The notes: generated from the letters alone by a model not told the origin. A DNA stretch of 64,000 nt from Janthinobacterium sp051380735 (GCF_051380735.1 NZ_JBNYXQ010000001.1:1612001-1676000), one strand, 5' to 3'; shown: positions 42,051-50,604, numbered from the stretch's first letter. Program-made: numbers and translations.

Positions 42051-43583
42051 TTATTCCAAATTGGCGTCGGCCGGTACCGGCTGCGGGGTTTTCTGTTCAT
42101 TGGCATAGTCCGACTTGAATACCAGGCCTTTATCCTTGGCGGCCTGGCGGTGTGCCGCGATCTGCTCCTGTACGTCGCGCGGATTGGCGCCGCGTTTGCG
42201 GATGACTTCCACTTCGCTGGCAAAGCCGTCCTGCACCAGCGCGTGCCAGGCCAATGCTTCCTTGAGCGGGTCGATCCAGGGCATGGACTGGCCCACGAAC
42301 AGGGCATCGTCCACGGTGGCCGGGTCGACGTCCTTGGGGATACGCACCACGCCGGACAAGTGGGCCACGGCGACGAAGTCAATCCAAGTCGGCTGCAGGT
42401 ATTGCCCGACAAATTCGTCTGTCAGCACGGCGTAATTGATCCATTGCTCGACCAGCTCCTGGCGCTGGCCGGAATAGGTGCCGGTGTAATCGCGCGCGAC
42501 GCTGGAATAACTTGCCTGGATGCCAGCGGCGACGGCGCGCAGCTGGCCCTGGCGGAAGGTGATCAAGTTTGGATTCGGCCGGTTAGAGTCGATCATGCCG
42601 ATCTCCTCGCCAGGCAGCAGGCTGTCGATGACCATGCCCGGCGCCATGCCAAGCTCGCGCGCCGCGCCTACGGCAGCTGCACTTCCATCATGTGGGTTGC
42701 CATATAGGCTGGCGTCGCCTTTTTTGACGTAGGCGGTCAGCGAGGCGGCTACTTTGGCAGCGATTCGTTCGCTTTCTTCGTAATCCTTGATGTCTTCCAA
42801 GCGCGTGATGACACTGGCAAAGACGGAGACGCCGCGCATTTGCCCGATGCGGTCGACCATGGCGATATGGTGCATGCGCGAGACGTCGATGCGCTTCATT
42901 TCGGTGGCGTGCTTGCTCCAGATGCCGCCGTTCGGAAATTCCTTGTATGTGTAATAGCCGGTGGGTCGGCCCCAGGCATTGCGTTCGATACCCTGCTGGA
43001 TATTCTTGCCGATATCGTGGTAATCCATGGGGATGAGGTCGGCCTCGATCAGTTCGAGCGAGTACGGCACGCGCGTGCCATGATCCAGGCCGGAAACGGG
43101 ACCGATCAGGCGCTGAGAAAAGCACTCGCCGTCGCGCAACCAGGTGCTGGCCACCAGCCGCTGTACCTTGCTGAAATGGTGGCGATGCGTGACCTCGGGA
43201 ATAAGCTGCCAGTCCCGGTACGCTTCGCGCAGCGCCTTGGCATATTCTTCGTGGATAGTGCCATCCATGCGGCGCGGCTGTGGCTCGATGCCGATGCCGT
43301 TCGGGCCGATGACGTTGTTGACCAGCACGCCCAGCGCACCGCGCGCCAGGTCGTGGTTTTCGACCAGGTTGCGGGCCAGCGCGCGCAGGGTGGTGGCGCC
43401 GTGCTGCACCACCGCATTCGGCGACAGCGCATCCTTGGTCATTTTGCGCAGACGCGAGGGCTTGGCTGCCTCATACTGGCTCAGCACGCGGCGCGCCTGC
43501 ATGCGGCGCAAGCCCGTCGCCGGTGAAATGTACGCGACGACACGATCGAAAAAATTAAATGGAATTTCTGTACGCGGGGCCAT
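42051..43583 (-). CDS. Portal protein (lambda gpB family)
   Basis: 510 aa from ATG 43583; the longer frame is rejected because this ATG overlaps the upstream TAA. Portal features: NFFDRVVAYISPATGLRRMQ, ARNLVENHDLARGALGVLVN, RDGECFSQRLIGP and the wing region YSLELIEADLIPMDYH. It forms the dodecameric ring for DNA packaging and binds terminase. Confidence 0.92.
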   Translation of the reverse strand: MAPRTEIPFNFFDRVVAYISPATGLRRMQARRVLSQYEAAKPSRLRKMTKDALSPNAVVQHGATTLRALARNLVENHDLARGALGVLVNNVIGPNGIGIEPQPRRMDGTIHEEYAKALREAYRDWQLIPEVTHRHHFSKVQRLVASTWLRDGECFSQRLIGPVSGLDHGTRVPYSLELIEADLIPMDYHDIGKNIQQGIERNAWGRPTGYYTYKEFPNGGIWSKHATEMKRIDVSRMHHIAMVDRIGQMRGVSVFASVITRLEDIKDYEESERIAAKVAASLTAYVKKGDASLYGNPHDGSAAAVGAARELGMAPGMVIDSLLPGEEIGMIDSNRPNPNLITFRQGQLRAVAAGIQASYSSVARDYTGTYSGQRQELVEQWINYAVLTDEFVGQYLQPTWIDFVAVAHLSGVVRIPKDVDPATVDDALFVGQSMPWIDPLKEALAWHALVQDGFASEVEVIRKRGANPRDVQEQIAAHRQAAKDKGLVFKSDYANEQKTPQPVPADANLE

Positions 43584-43816
43584 TAGTGTCGCCCCCGAAA
43601 GCTCGCAAGCGAATAAGTCAGGCCGCCGATGGTCGGCGCATTGGCTGCTGTCGCGTCTTCCTGCTGAACACGGCGCTCCCAATCCTTGCGGCCTGCCGTG
43701 ATGCTGGAGAGGTCTTCCATACGAAGTTTGCGATCGCCGAGGGAAACTTCTTTCCCTTCCAGTACTGCCGCTTCAGCGGCAAGGTACTTGGCAAGCATGT
43801 CGGTAGCTGTGGTCAT
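43583..43816 (-). CDS. DUF6148/gpW-like head-tail connector protein
   Basis: 77 aa. MTTATDMLAKYLAAEAAVLE then GKEVSLGDRKLRMEDL and ITAGRKDWERRVQQ is the small helical connector pattern (DUF6148, gpW-like). The gene order terminase-gpW-portal matches lambda-like phages. The dyad copy 3 lies 40 bp upstream. Confidence 0.82.
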   Translation of the reverse strand: MTTATDMLAKYLAAEAAVLEGKEVSLGDRKLRMEDLSSITAGRKDWERRVQQEDATAANAPTIGGLTYSLASFRGRH

Positions 43817-43856
43817 TGGGTTCCTTCAAATGAAGGCCCAACGGTAGCGGCGGGGG

Positions 43857-43884
43857 AGTCTCATTTCTAGGGAAAAATGAGACT
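43857..43884 (-). promoter_or_regulatory. Late-operon dyad, copy 3 (upstream of connector-portal genes)
   Basis: Same 28-bp dyad as copy 2: AGTCTCATTT, loop TTCCCTAG, AAATGAGACT. It occupies the gap between the Mor-like gene stop (43903) and the connector ATG (43816). Confidence 0.75.
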
Positions 43885-43902
43885 GTATTTCACTAGCGCG
43901 TA

Positions 43903-44187
43903 TCAACCGCCTTTCAGGATTTTGTAGAAATGGCCGCGGCTCAGGCCATATTCCTCCATCAACTCGCGGCGGTTACACATGTTGTATTGATCGCGGATCG
44001 CCTTGGCACGCTCGTCGGCGATATTGCCGGTTTTCTTGACGTACACATCCTGACCACCCCATTCGATGCGCAGCTTTGATTCGAGCGTGCGGTGCACGTC
44101 CGTCGTAATGACTGCGGCGCCGAGGACTTCGCGCAGCTCATGCAGCATGTGCGCGACGATATCTTTTCTGTGGTAATACGTTGTCAT
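43903..44187 (-). CDS. Mor/C-family transcription activator
   Basis: 94 aa. The N-terminal half is a helical dimerisation region (HRKDIVAHMLHELREVLGAA), followed by the Mor hallmark WGGQDVYVKK and a C-terminal helix-turn-helix (ADERAKAIRDQYN, then RRELMEEYGLSRGHFYKIL). In phage Mu, Mor and C dimers bind dyads near the -35 region to switch on middle and late promoters. Here the gene sits downstream of the terminase genes and immediately upstream of the first of three identical dyads, which suggests control of late structural and lysis genes. Confidence 0.85.
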   Translation of the reverse strand: MTTYYHRKDIVAHMLHELREVLGAAVITTDVHRTLESKLRIEWGGQDVYVKKTGNIADERAKAIRDQYNMCNRRELMEEYGLSRGHFYKILKGG

Positions 44188-46253
44188 CTTTTAAATCCCC
44201 TATTGGACCAGCTATCTGAAGCAAAGCGGCTAGCGCCTCGCTGTTGTGTGGGCGCCGCCGGTTTCGCCGGCGCCGTAATTTTTTGTGTCTCGACCGCGCG
44301 GGTGGGCTCGGCCGGTTCGGTAATGCTCAAAGGCTCGGCGAATAAATCCGCCATCGATGGCTGCACTTCTTCCTCCAATTGGTCCCACCATTTCGCCGTT
44401 TTCTTCGCCAGCTCGAAATGCGTTTCCAGCCATACGGCATAGACGGTGCAATCCCAGGCCTCGACGCGTTTGCGGATCGCCGACCAGCGCGATTCCGTTC
44501 CACTGGCGGTAATTCGCTCAGCGCGGATCTCACCAGCCATCTGTTTGAAAAATTCATCGGGCAGCTCCTTCGAAAAATGGATATAGCCGGGCCCAGGCCT
44601 GGTGATCTGCAGGCGGCCGTAAATTAAATCCTTGGCCAGGTTGGTGCCCACCTGCCACAGCAGGGCACCGTGCTTGCGGATGCGGCCGCGCCAGTCGATG
44701 TCGACCTTGGTGGCGCCGTCCTTGATGTGCTTTTCCTTGCCGCTGCGGCCCTTGACGGCAAACACGCGGCGCGCGGCATTTGCGGCGCAAAACGCGTAGA
44801 CGGCATGCGTGTTGTGGCCGCCGCTGTCGATCGCGGTGCCGTGGATTTTCAGTTCCTGGCCGCTGGCGTGGCGGAACTTGGTCTCGAACAGATATTCGGC
44901 GACGTCGGCCCACACTTCATCCTGATCAGGATTGCCGTAACAAATTCGGAAATCAATCAACCATTTCTCGCACCCGCGCCCGTAACCCCACACATAAATT
45001 TCGATACGGTTCGGCTGGGTGTCGGCGCCGGCCAGCAGGCGCACGCAGCCGTGTGGCACTGAACCCAGCTTGTAGGGCTCGGCGCGCTGCTTCAGCTGCT
45101 CGGAGTCGGTTTTCTCGACGTCGAGTTCCCAAGTGCGGCCCAGGGTGGTGTTGGTGAAGGTTTTCAGCGAGGTGATGTCGCCTTCCTGCGCCTTGTTGTG
45201 CGCATTGATAAATTCGCGCACCAGCGTGGCCCAGGTGACCAGCGGGCTGTAGGCGGTCCAGACGTGGAATGCGATATGGCGCAGCGCGCTGATGACGGCG
45301 CCACTGGCATTGCGGAACACGCCGGCGTGGTCGATCGTGACGCTGGCGTCTTCATTTTGCCAGCGGCCGGCCGGTGCTGCCGCAAGGTACTGGCCTTGGT
45401 CGATCATCGAACCGCAGTGCGGGCACAGGTGGCGCACGCTGTCCGGATCGTTGTCCAGCCATTTGAAACCGTGCGTCTCGTCCTTGCCGCCCCATGTCAG
45501 CGCATGAAAATCGCCACAGTCGGGGCACGGGATGGCGAACTGGAAGCGCGCGTCGGCCAGGATGAAGCGCGCCTCGATCAGCGAAAAGCCTTTCAGGCCC
45601 GGGGTGGAGCCGGCCACCAGCTTCGGAAACGTGGCGCCTTCGACGCGCTTGGCCGCCAGGGTAATCGGATCGCCTTCCTTTTCGATGTCGCTGTCGAAGG
45701 CGTCGAGCTCATCAAGCAGCGCGTTGTCGACCGAGATGCGGCGGTAGCTGCGCGCGGCCTTGCCGCCACGCGTGTGCAGCAGGCAGCCCAGGAATTTCTT
45801 TTGCAGCAGGGTGTTGTCCTTGTTGCGGGACATGTGCGACGGGAAGGCCTTGCGCATGACTTTCACGTCGCGCAGCATGGTCTCCAACTCAGTCTTCACG
45901 AATTCGTCGCTGTCGCCGTCGGTGGGCTGCCACAGTGCTTGGTTGCGGCGCTTGTGCTCAATGAAATAGGCGATCGCCGCCAGCAGCATCTTGGTGTAGC
46001 CGACGCGGGCCGACTTCATGAAATCGACTTCGCGGATATCGTTGTTGCTGATACACGCCATGATGGCGCGCTGGAAGGGCCACGCCTCCCAGGCCTGCTC
46101 GACGTAGGACGACTCTTTCGACAGGTAAAAGTGCTTGGCAGCCCATTCGTCCAGCGTCATTGGTTCGGGTACGCCGAACGTGCCCAGACCGCGCGTCAGG
46201 CAAGCGGACAGTTCAGGCGAGCGCCAGTTGAGGACTTCGGCCAGATCGCTCAT
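44184..46253 (-). CDS. Terminase large subunit (GpA family)
   Basis: 689 aa. A Walker-type P-loop region (DFMKSARVGYTKMLLAAI), the DEXD-like acidic stretch (NALLDELDAFDSDIEKEGD), a zinc-binding pair CPDC and CPHC (~residues 240-290), and the nuclease domain (RLLAGADTQPNRIEIYVWGY; GTAIDSGGHNTHAVYAF) match lambda gpA. It cuts and pumps concatemeric DNA. The lambda-like family suggests cos ends. The C-terminal ~50 residues are disordered. Confidence 0.93.
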   Translation of the reverse strand: MSDLAEVLNWRSPELSACLTRGLGTFGVPEPMTLDEWAAKHFYLSKESSYVEQAWEAWPFQRAIMACISNNDIREVDFMKSARVGYTKMLLAAIAYFIEHKRRNQALWQPTDGDSDEFVKTELETMLRDVKVMRKAFPSHMSRNKDNTLLQKKFLGCLLHTRGGKAARSYRRISVDNALLDELDAFDSDIEKEGDPITLAAKRVEGATFPKLVAGSTPGLKGFSLIEARFILADARFQFAIPCPDCGDFHALTWGGKDETHGFKWLDNDPDSVRHLCPHCGSMIDQGQYLAAAPAGRWQNEDASVTIDHAGVFRNASGAVISALRHIAFHVWTAYSPLVTWATLVREFINAHNKAQEGDITSLKTFTNTTLGRTWELDVEKTDSEQLKQRAEPYKLGSVPHGCVRLLAGADTQPNRIEIYVWGYGRGCEKWLIDFRICYGNPDQDEVWADVAEYLFETKFRHASGQELKIHGTAIDSGGHNTHAVYAFCAANAARRVFAVKGRSGKEKHIKDGATKVDIDWRGRIRKHGALLWQVGTNLAKDLIYGRLQITRPGPGYIHFSKELPDEFFKQMAGEIRAERITASGTESRWSAIRKRVEAWDCTVYAVWLETHFELAKKTAKWWDQLEEEVQPSMADLFAEPLSITEPAEPTRAVETQKITAPAKPAAPTQQRGASRFASDSWSNRGFKR

Positions 46254-46777
46254 TCGTCCTGGTCCTCGATCACCTGGTGCTCAGCGGCAGCACCGTCTTC
46301 CTCTTCGTCGTCGCGCAGGTCGGCCAGCGAGATGTTGGCCACGATGTTGCGCACCTTTGCGATCTCTTTTTCGATATTGCCGATCTCGTCAGACGACAGC
46401 GACGGCACGCGCCGCTTGACCGCGCCCGGGATAGCGTCGAACAGGCCGCCGATACGCGCGCCGGCTTTCGACAGCACTTCCTCGATCAGCACCACCGGCG
46501 CCAGCTCGCCGCGCGTGACGCCGTTTTGCATCTCGATGCGCTCGCGCTGCACCTTGGCCAGCATGGCGCGCTCGGCGACCAGGTCGAGATCGCCACCGGC
46601 CGACCGGCCGGCCGCTGTTTCGCGCAAATGCGAGCAGTAGGCGTGTAGCATCTGCTGGCCGGACATGCTCGAATCGAGAATGCCGCGCCCGACCAGATTG
46701 CCGACCGCCTGCTGGCTTACGCCCACCAGCGCGCCGAAGGCGGCTTGTGTCATCGTCATAGACAAATCAGACAACAC
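46250..46777 (-). CDS. Terminase small subunit (Nu1-like)
   Basis: 175 aa in the longest form. An N-terminal helix-turn-helix (TMTQAAFGALVGVSQQAVGNL then LVGRGI) for cos recognition is followed by a helical oligomerisation region (DLVAERAMLAKVQRERIEMQ) and an acidic tail (DDEEEDGAA) that binds the large subunit. It overlaps that gene by 4 bp. The start is ambiguous: GTG 46777 and TTG 46774 sit just after AAGGGGG, whereas ATG 46759 lacks a ribosome site. Confidence 0.88.
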   Translation of the reverse strand: MLSDLSMTMTQAAFGALVGVSQQAVGNLVGRGILDSSMSGQQMLHAYCSHLRETAAGRSAGGDLDLVAERAMLAKVQRERIEMQNGVTRGELAPVVLIEEVLSKAGARIGGLFDAIPGAVKRRVPSLSSDEIGNIEKEIAKVRNIVANISLADLRDDEEEDGAAAEHQVIEDQDE

Positions 46778-46973
46778 AACCCCCTTGCAGATACCCCGTG
46801 ACTAGCGAAAAACGGGGGTTCGAATTACCCTTGCGAGGGGAGGCTGGGGAGTACCTTTGAGAAATATTGCTCGATTGAAACATTTCTTCTATGGAATTAT
46901 TACCTTCCGACAATACATGCATTAAATGCAATATTTCCACATAGCGATGTTGGTAAGTGATATTGATTCTCAT
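46767..46973 (-). CDS. Possible small protein before terminase
   Basis: 68 aa from ATG 46973, which overlaps the upstream TAA (TAATG). Sequence MRINITYQHRYVEILHLMHV then QSSNISQRYSPASPRKG; no homology recognised and composition is AT-rich and poor in the usual phage codon pattern. The translational coupling is the only support. Otherwise this ~195-bp stretch would be an intergenic region, a plausible place for the packaging start site. Confidence 0.3.
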   Translation of the reverse strand: MRINITYQHRYVEILHLMHVLSEGNNSIEEMFQSSNISQRYSPASPRKGNSNPRFSLVTGYLQGGCVV

Positions 46974-47725
46974 TATCGTGCCGTCCTCATCGCCTCGGCG
47001 AAGGCGCGCTTGAACTGGCCGTCAAACTCCTTCTCGACCGTCTTCTCGACCACGTAGGTGAAGTCGAAGTTCTTGTGGTACAGCGCCCAGCGCACGAAGA
47101 CCATCACGGGCTTCAGCGAACCCGGGCCGCCGCCACGCATGCTCTGGTACACGCCCAGCGGCGCGCGGTCGCCGGGCCGGCCAACGAAGTAGCGAAAGCC
47201 CGCGCGCTTCTTGTTGCCCAAAGCCAGCTTGGCACGGCCCTGGGCCGTCATGTTGGCCTTGTAGCCAGCCTCGGGGAACGAGCGGAAATAGGCCAGGATC
47301 TGCACGATCTGGCCCCGGTTCATGTTGCCGTAGCTGTCGAGCTTGGCGCCCGCGCCCGGCACGATGCGGTAGCCAGGCGGCAGCGCACCCACCGACTGCA
47401 TGGCGCGCTCGAAGCGCTTCATCGGCCGCGTGCCGCCCTTGATCTGCGGCGCCAGGTAGGTGGCCGCTGGCGTCGCTTTGGCCGCAAAGTCTTTCAGTTT
47501 GACCTCAGCCTCCAGGCGCTTGGCAGTGGCCGGCCGCACGAACAGGCTGGACAGCGTGTACGGCGTTGGGCTGCGGAAGATGTCGCGCATCTCGTGCTTG
47601 AGGTTCGCGCTGGCCAGCTGGGCCGTGCGCGTCAGCGCCACGCGCGTGGCGAAGGTGATCTGCTTCTTGCCTGCGGCGGTGAACGCTGTCAGCTGCTGGA
47701 TGGCCGGGCCCACGTTGACGGTCAT
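46973..47725 (-). CDS. Conserved-looking phage protein of unknown function
   Basis: 250 aa from ATG 47725, overlapping the upstream stop as ATGA; the longer frame is rejected. Starts MTVNVGPAIQQLTAFTAAGK and has a basic, helical first half (RVALTRTAQLASANLKHEM) and YRIVPGAGAKLDSYGNMNRG in the middle. It resembles minor head/tail components in length and charge but lies between the replication and packaging genes. Function not known. Confidence 0.65.
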   Translation of the reverse strand: MTVNVGPAIQQLTAFTAAGKKQITFATRVALTRTAQLASANLKHEMRDIFRSPTPYTLSSLFVRPATAKRLEAEVKLKDFAAKATPAATYLAPQIKGGTRPMKRFERAMQSVGALPPGYRIVPGAGAKLDSYGNMNRGQIVQILAYFRSFPEAGYKANMTAQGRAKLALGNKKRAGFRYFVGRPGDRAPLGVYQSMRGGGPGSLKPVMVFVRWALYHKNFDFTYVVEKTVEKEFDGQFKRAFAEAMRTAR

Positions 47726-48450
47726 GCGCGTACTCCCAGCGTGCGCTCGGCGCATTCGATCACGAAGATGCTGAAAATCGCGCCCGCCTTCTTGCGCTCC
47801 ATGATGCGCCCTGCCCAGCGCTTGCCGTCGCCGTGGGCGGCGTCGCCCAGGCTCTTGAGCTTGAAGGCACCGATCATTTGCTGTGCCTTGCGGCTCGGCG
47901 TCACCGACGTGCCAGGCGCGGGCAATGCAACCGGGTCCTGTGCTGGGATAGGCTCGATCTCGTCTCGCTCCAGCTCGGCCGCAAGCGCTGCCTCCCAGCG
48001 TGGCCGCAACACGGCATAGGTGCTGCGTGCGCATTCGTAGGCGCCCAGCTTGCGCCAGGCCCAGAACACGGCCGGCGACGACCACACGTTTGGCTCACCC
48101 CTGGTGCGCAGTGCGCCTTGCTCAAGCGCTTCATGGAAGGCCACCGAGGGCTCGATGGGTGGCCTGCACAGCGCCAGGAATTCCGGCAACGTCGGTGGCC
48201 AGGCCCGGCTATCGAGCCGCTCGACACCACGCGTCAGCTCGGCTGTGGTCAGCACGAACAGCTTTTGCGCCCAGTGGCGCTTGATGCCTTCCGTATCGAT
48301 TCCGCGCCACTGGTCGGCGAATTTAACGCCATAGCTGAACTTCATTTTATTGAACAATGCGATGATCCAGCGTTCCGGTATGGCGTTCTCAGGCCACGCC
48401 AGCGGCTGTTCGTCCAGGGGTGATGTCGATAATATTGTTTGCTCGTTCAT
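47722..48450 (-). CDS. Replication protein P-like (helicase loader family)
   Basis: 242 aa. The N-terminus has W-rich family features: WIIALFNKMKFSYGVKFADQW and RAWPPTLPEFLALCRPP, the pattern of phage P-type proteins that load the host DnaB helicase. It overlaps the DUF1376 replication gene by 62 bp and follows it, as P follows O. The C-terminal ~60 residues are basic. Not checked by structure; P assignment is by pattern and context. Confidence 0.7.
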   Translation of the reverse strand: MNEQTILSTSPLDEQPLAWPENAIPERWIIALFNKMKFSYGVKFADQWRGIDTEGIKRHWAQKLFVLTTAELTRGVERLDSRAWPPTLPEFLALCRPPIEPSVAFHEALEQGALRTRGEPNVWSSPAVFWAWRKLGAYECARSTYAVLRPRWEAALAAELERDEIEPIPAQDPVALPAPGTSVTPSRKAQQMIGAFKLKSLGDAAHGDGKRWAGRIMERKKAGAIFSIFVIECAERTLGVRA

Positions 48451-49333
48451 GGGTTCGCTGTCCGATTCCTGTCAATCCATCAAGTGTTTCCTGCCGTGCC
48501 TGATCCCGTACTGCTGCTGGCCCGCCTGGTGCTGCCCGTGCTGGCGGCAACGCCCCGGCCACCTGGATGACCTTGGCCTCGCCTGCCCAGCGTTGCAGGA
48601 TGCCCACCACGTAGCCGAGGCTGACGCCGCCATTCGGTTTCGATTTTTTCCCCTCGGCGCATGCCGCCAGCACCGTCTCGACGCTGACACCTTGCTCGGC
48701 CAGCGTCAGCAGCCGGGGGTCGGATGCCTGCGTCTGCACGCCTGCCTTGCGAAACGCGATGCTGAGATCGACCGCCGTTGCCCCGCCCGCGCGCTCTACG
48801 CTTAGTGTTGGCGTTGCTGGGGGTTGGTTCTGGTTTTGGTTTTGGTTTTGGTTTTGGTTTTGGTTTTGGTTAGCACCCTCGCGCACAGTGCCCGCGCTGT
48901 GCGCGCACTGTGCGGGCACAGCGCGCGCACTTTCGGCGTGCTGCTGTTCCACAAAATCCAATGTGCTTTGCGAGGCCGCCGCGAGTTCAGCGGCCAGCCG
49001 CGCCGCCTCTTCGCGCTTTTTCTTGGTCGCCTTCCCGCCGGCGCTGGCCGCCTCCAGGCTGTCGTAATAAGCCTGAATATCGGCGGCGCACGCGGCGTCT
49101 TCCCAGCCGGCGTCGGTCAGCACGAAGAAGTCATCCAGCACGGCGTTGGCCGCCTCGATCTCTTCAGGCGTGGTGATGCGCAGCAGGCGGAACAGCCGGC
49201 CCTTGTCGGCCAGCAGTGGCGCTTCCTTGTCAAAGTACAAATCGCGCATATCGCGGTAAATGCCGCGCTCCAGGCGCGACAGATGCAACGTGCGGGTGTT
49301 GAAGTCGCCGATATGGTGCGGGTAATAATTCAT
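48389..49333 (-). CDS. DUF1376 replication-initiator-like protein
   Basis: 314 aa. Residues 1-95 are the DUF1376 winged-helix domain (MNYYPHHIGDFNTRTLHLSR, then LERGIYRDMRDLYFDKE), common in phage replication initiators. A central linker carries a tandem Asn-Gln run (residues ~155-168), encoded by the 6-bp repeat at 48832-48870. The C-terminal region has LGYVVGILQRWAGEAK, a DnaT-like small helical segment. It takes the place of lambda O. Confidence 0.8.
   Translation of the reverse strand: MNYYPHHIGDFNTRTLHLSRLERGIYRDMRDLYFDKEAPLLADKGRLFRLLRITTPEEIEAANAVLDDFFVLTDAGWEDAACAADIQAYYDSLEAASAGGKATKKKREEAARLAAELAAASQSTLDFVEQQHAESARAVPAQCAHSAGTVREGANQNQNQNQNQNQNQNQPPATPTLSVERAGGATAVDLSIAFRKAGVQTQASDPRLLTLAEQGVSVETVLAACAEGKKSKPNGGVSLGYVVGILQRWAGEAKVIQVAGALPPARAAPGGPAAVRDQARQETLDGLTGIGQRTHERANNIIDITPGRTAAGVA
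48832..48870. repeat. Hexanucleotide microsatellite (GGTTTT)n inside the DUF1376 gene
   Basis: Six and a half perfect units of ggtttt, each encoding Gln-Asn/Asn-Gln on the leftward gene. Unit length is divisible by three, so slippage would change linker length without frameshift. Confidence 0.9.
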
Positions 49334-49341
49334 CGAGCGAG

Positions 49342-50019
49342 TCAGGCCTGTTCGACTGCTTTGGCTTGGTTGGCTTCGTCGGCTGCTTTGCCAATTTCTT
49401 CCACCACATCGGCCGTTTCACGCCAATCACGTTCAGCCAGCACCATCCGCAAAAGGTCGGTCTTCCAGCTGCCGCCGTTTCGGATAAACGAATCGACGGC
49501 GATACCTGTGGAACCCAGCGGGCGTGAAAAGAAATTGCTGATCATTCCTTCCTGACCTACTGGCTTGTAGCCGGGCGCATAGCTCATGGCGTCCCAGCTG
49601 TCGGTACCGAAGCGCAGCACCAGTGTGCAGCCGGCAATCGGATGCGAAGCACCGCTGTATTTGTGCATTTCCGCCTTCGGCAGGTCTTCGCCAGGCCTGA
49701 TGCGCGGCGCGGAGACAGCAGTTGCGTTACGCTCCCGCAGCTGCGTCGTCAACAGGCCAATATCGGCTACTGGCAGCAATAACTCGGTGTTGGTGATGCA
49801 AGAAAACACCGATACCACGCCATCATGCGGGCCAGATATGCCCAGCCGTATCAGGTCGGTGATGGCGTCGTTCGTGACAGGCAATCCTTGGGTGATCGCG
49901 GCCTTGGTGCTGCTGACAGCACCACCCCTTACACGGGCCAGCTGGAGTTCACGCAGGCGTATCTCGGCACATCGCAAGTTATCTTTTGCCGCTTGTTCAT
50001 CTTGTTCTTGCTGGTTCAT
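49342..50019 (-). CDS. Phage protein of unknown function in early leftward operon
   Basis: 225 aa from ATG 50019, with AAGGAA upstream; the longer frame is not supported. Features: helical N-terminus (QQEQDEQAAKDNLRCAEIRL), then SAPRIRPGEDLPKAEMHKYS and TGIAVDSFIRNGGSWKTDLL. No domain recognised. It lies between the YdaT-like gene and the replication genes, so it is expected to be an early product. Confidence 0.6.
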   Translation of the reverse strand: MNQQEQDEQAAKDNLRCAEIRLRELQLARVRGGAVSSTKAAITQGLPVTNDAITDLIRLGISGPHDGVVSVFSCITNTELLLPVADIGLLTTQLRERNATAVSAPRIRPGEDLPKAEMHKYSGASHPIAGCTLVLRFGTDSWDAMSYAPGYKPVGQEGMISNFFSRPLGSTGIAVDSFIRNGGSWKTDLLRMVLAERDWRETADVVEEIGKAADEANQAKAVEQA

Positions 50020-50053
50020 AATCAAAATTCCTTTAAAAAAGAAAGAAACACAC

Positions 50054-50545
50054 ATGGAATTACCTTCGCTGAATGGCGCCATCGCGGCACTCAAGCTCGC
50101 GATGGATACCGCCAAGGGCGCGCTGGCGGCGCGTGACGACCGGCTAATTGACAAAGTCATCAGCGACATGAACGACCGCATGATTGACGTTCAAAGCCAG
50201 TGTCTCGCGCTCCAGGATCAGCAGTTTTCGTTGTCCCAGAGCGAACGTGATCTCAAAGAACGGCTGCGCGCACTTGAAAAAAAGATGAGCGACTTTGACC
50301 AGTACGAACTTCACCAGACGATTCGAGGTGGCATCACCATGCGCAGCAAGGCACCGGTGCAAGCCGGAAAAAATCCGATAGATATTTGCGCTAATTGCGC
50401 GGCCGGTGGCGTAAAAACGTTTTTGCAGGCGGATGGGAAAAACCCGTTGTACTGGCATTGCCATGTCCACGGCAGGATTGCGTCCGACACGGTCCGTGAA
50501 GCCAATGTTGCGCCCCGTCGCGTTGATATCGTTCCGCGCTGGTAG
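50054..50545 (+). CDS. Coiled-coil protein with C-terminal zinc-ribbon-like motif
   Basis: 163 aa from ATG 50054. Residues ~1-95 form a coiled coil (LQDQQFSLSQSERDLKERLR), then a probable metal-binding part with ICANCAAGGVKTFLQ and YWHCHVHGR (Cys-x2-Cys ... Cys-x-His). It points rightward inside the leftward early operon, divergent from the gene at 49342-50019 with only 34 bp between starts. Similar helical-plus-zinc proteins occur in lambdoid phages; function unknown. Confidence 0.65.
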   Translation: MELPSLNGAIAALKLAMDTAKGALAARDDRLIDKVISDMNDRMIDVQSQCLALQDQQFSLSQSERDLKERLRALEKKMSDFDQYELHQTIRGGITMRSKAPVQAGKNPIDICANCAAGGVKTFLQADGKNPLYWHCHVHGRIASDTVREANVAPRRVDIVPRW

Positions 50546-50604
50546 GCGTGCGAAAGATTCTTGCTCAGTCATAATCAATTTCTCATGAGTAACTATTTAG
50601 ACGC

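Noticed and set aside
39902..44187. Idea that the element is a Mu-like transposable phage (gpT capsid, Mor activator)
   Set aside because: There are no transposase genes, a tyrosine integrase is next to a tRNA att site, and an 18-bp target repeat, not a 5-bp one, bounds the element.
48832..48870. Repeat array as CRISPR
   Set aside because: Six-base units without spacers, inside a coding frame; no cas genes.
49586..50053. Extended N-terminus of the rightward zinc protein (ATG 49586)
   Set aside because: It would run antisense through a well-formed leftward gene; the ATG at 50054 starts the coherent domain.
50144..50578. Leftward 144-aa frame opposite the zinc protein gene
   Set aside because: Shadow frame without ribosome site or recognisable pattern.
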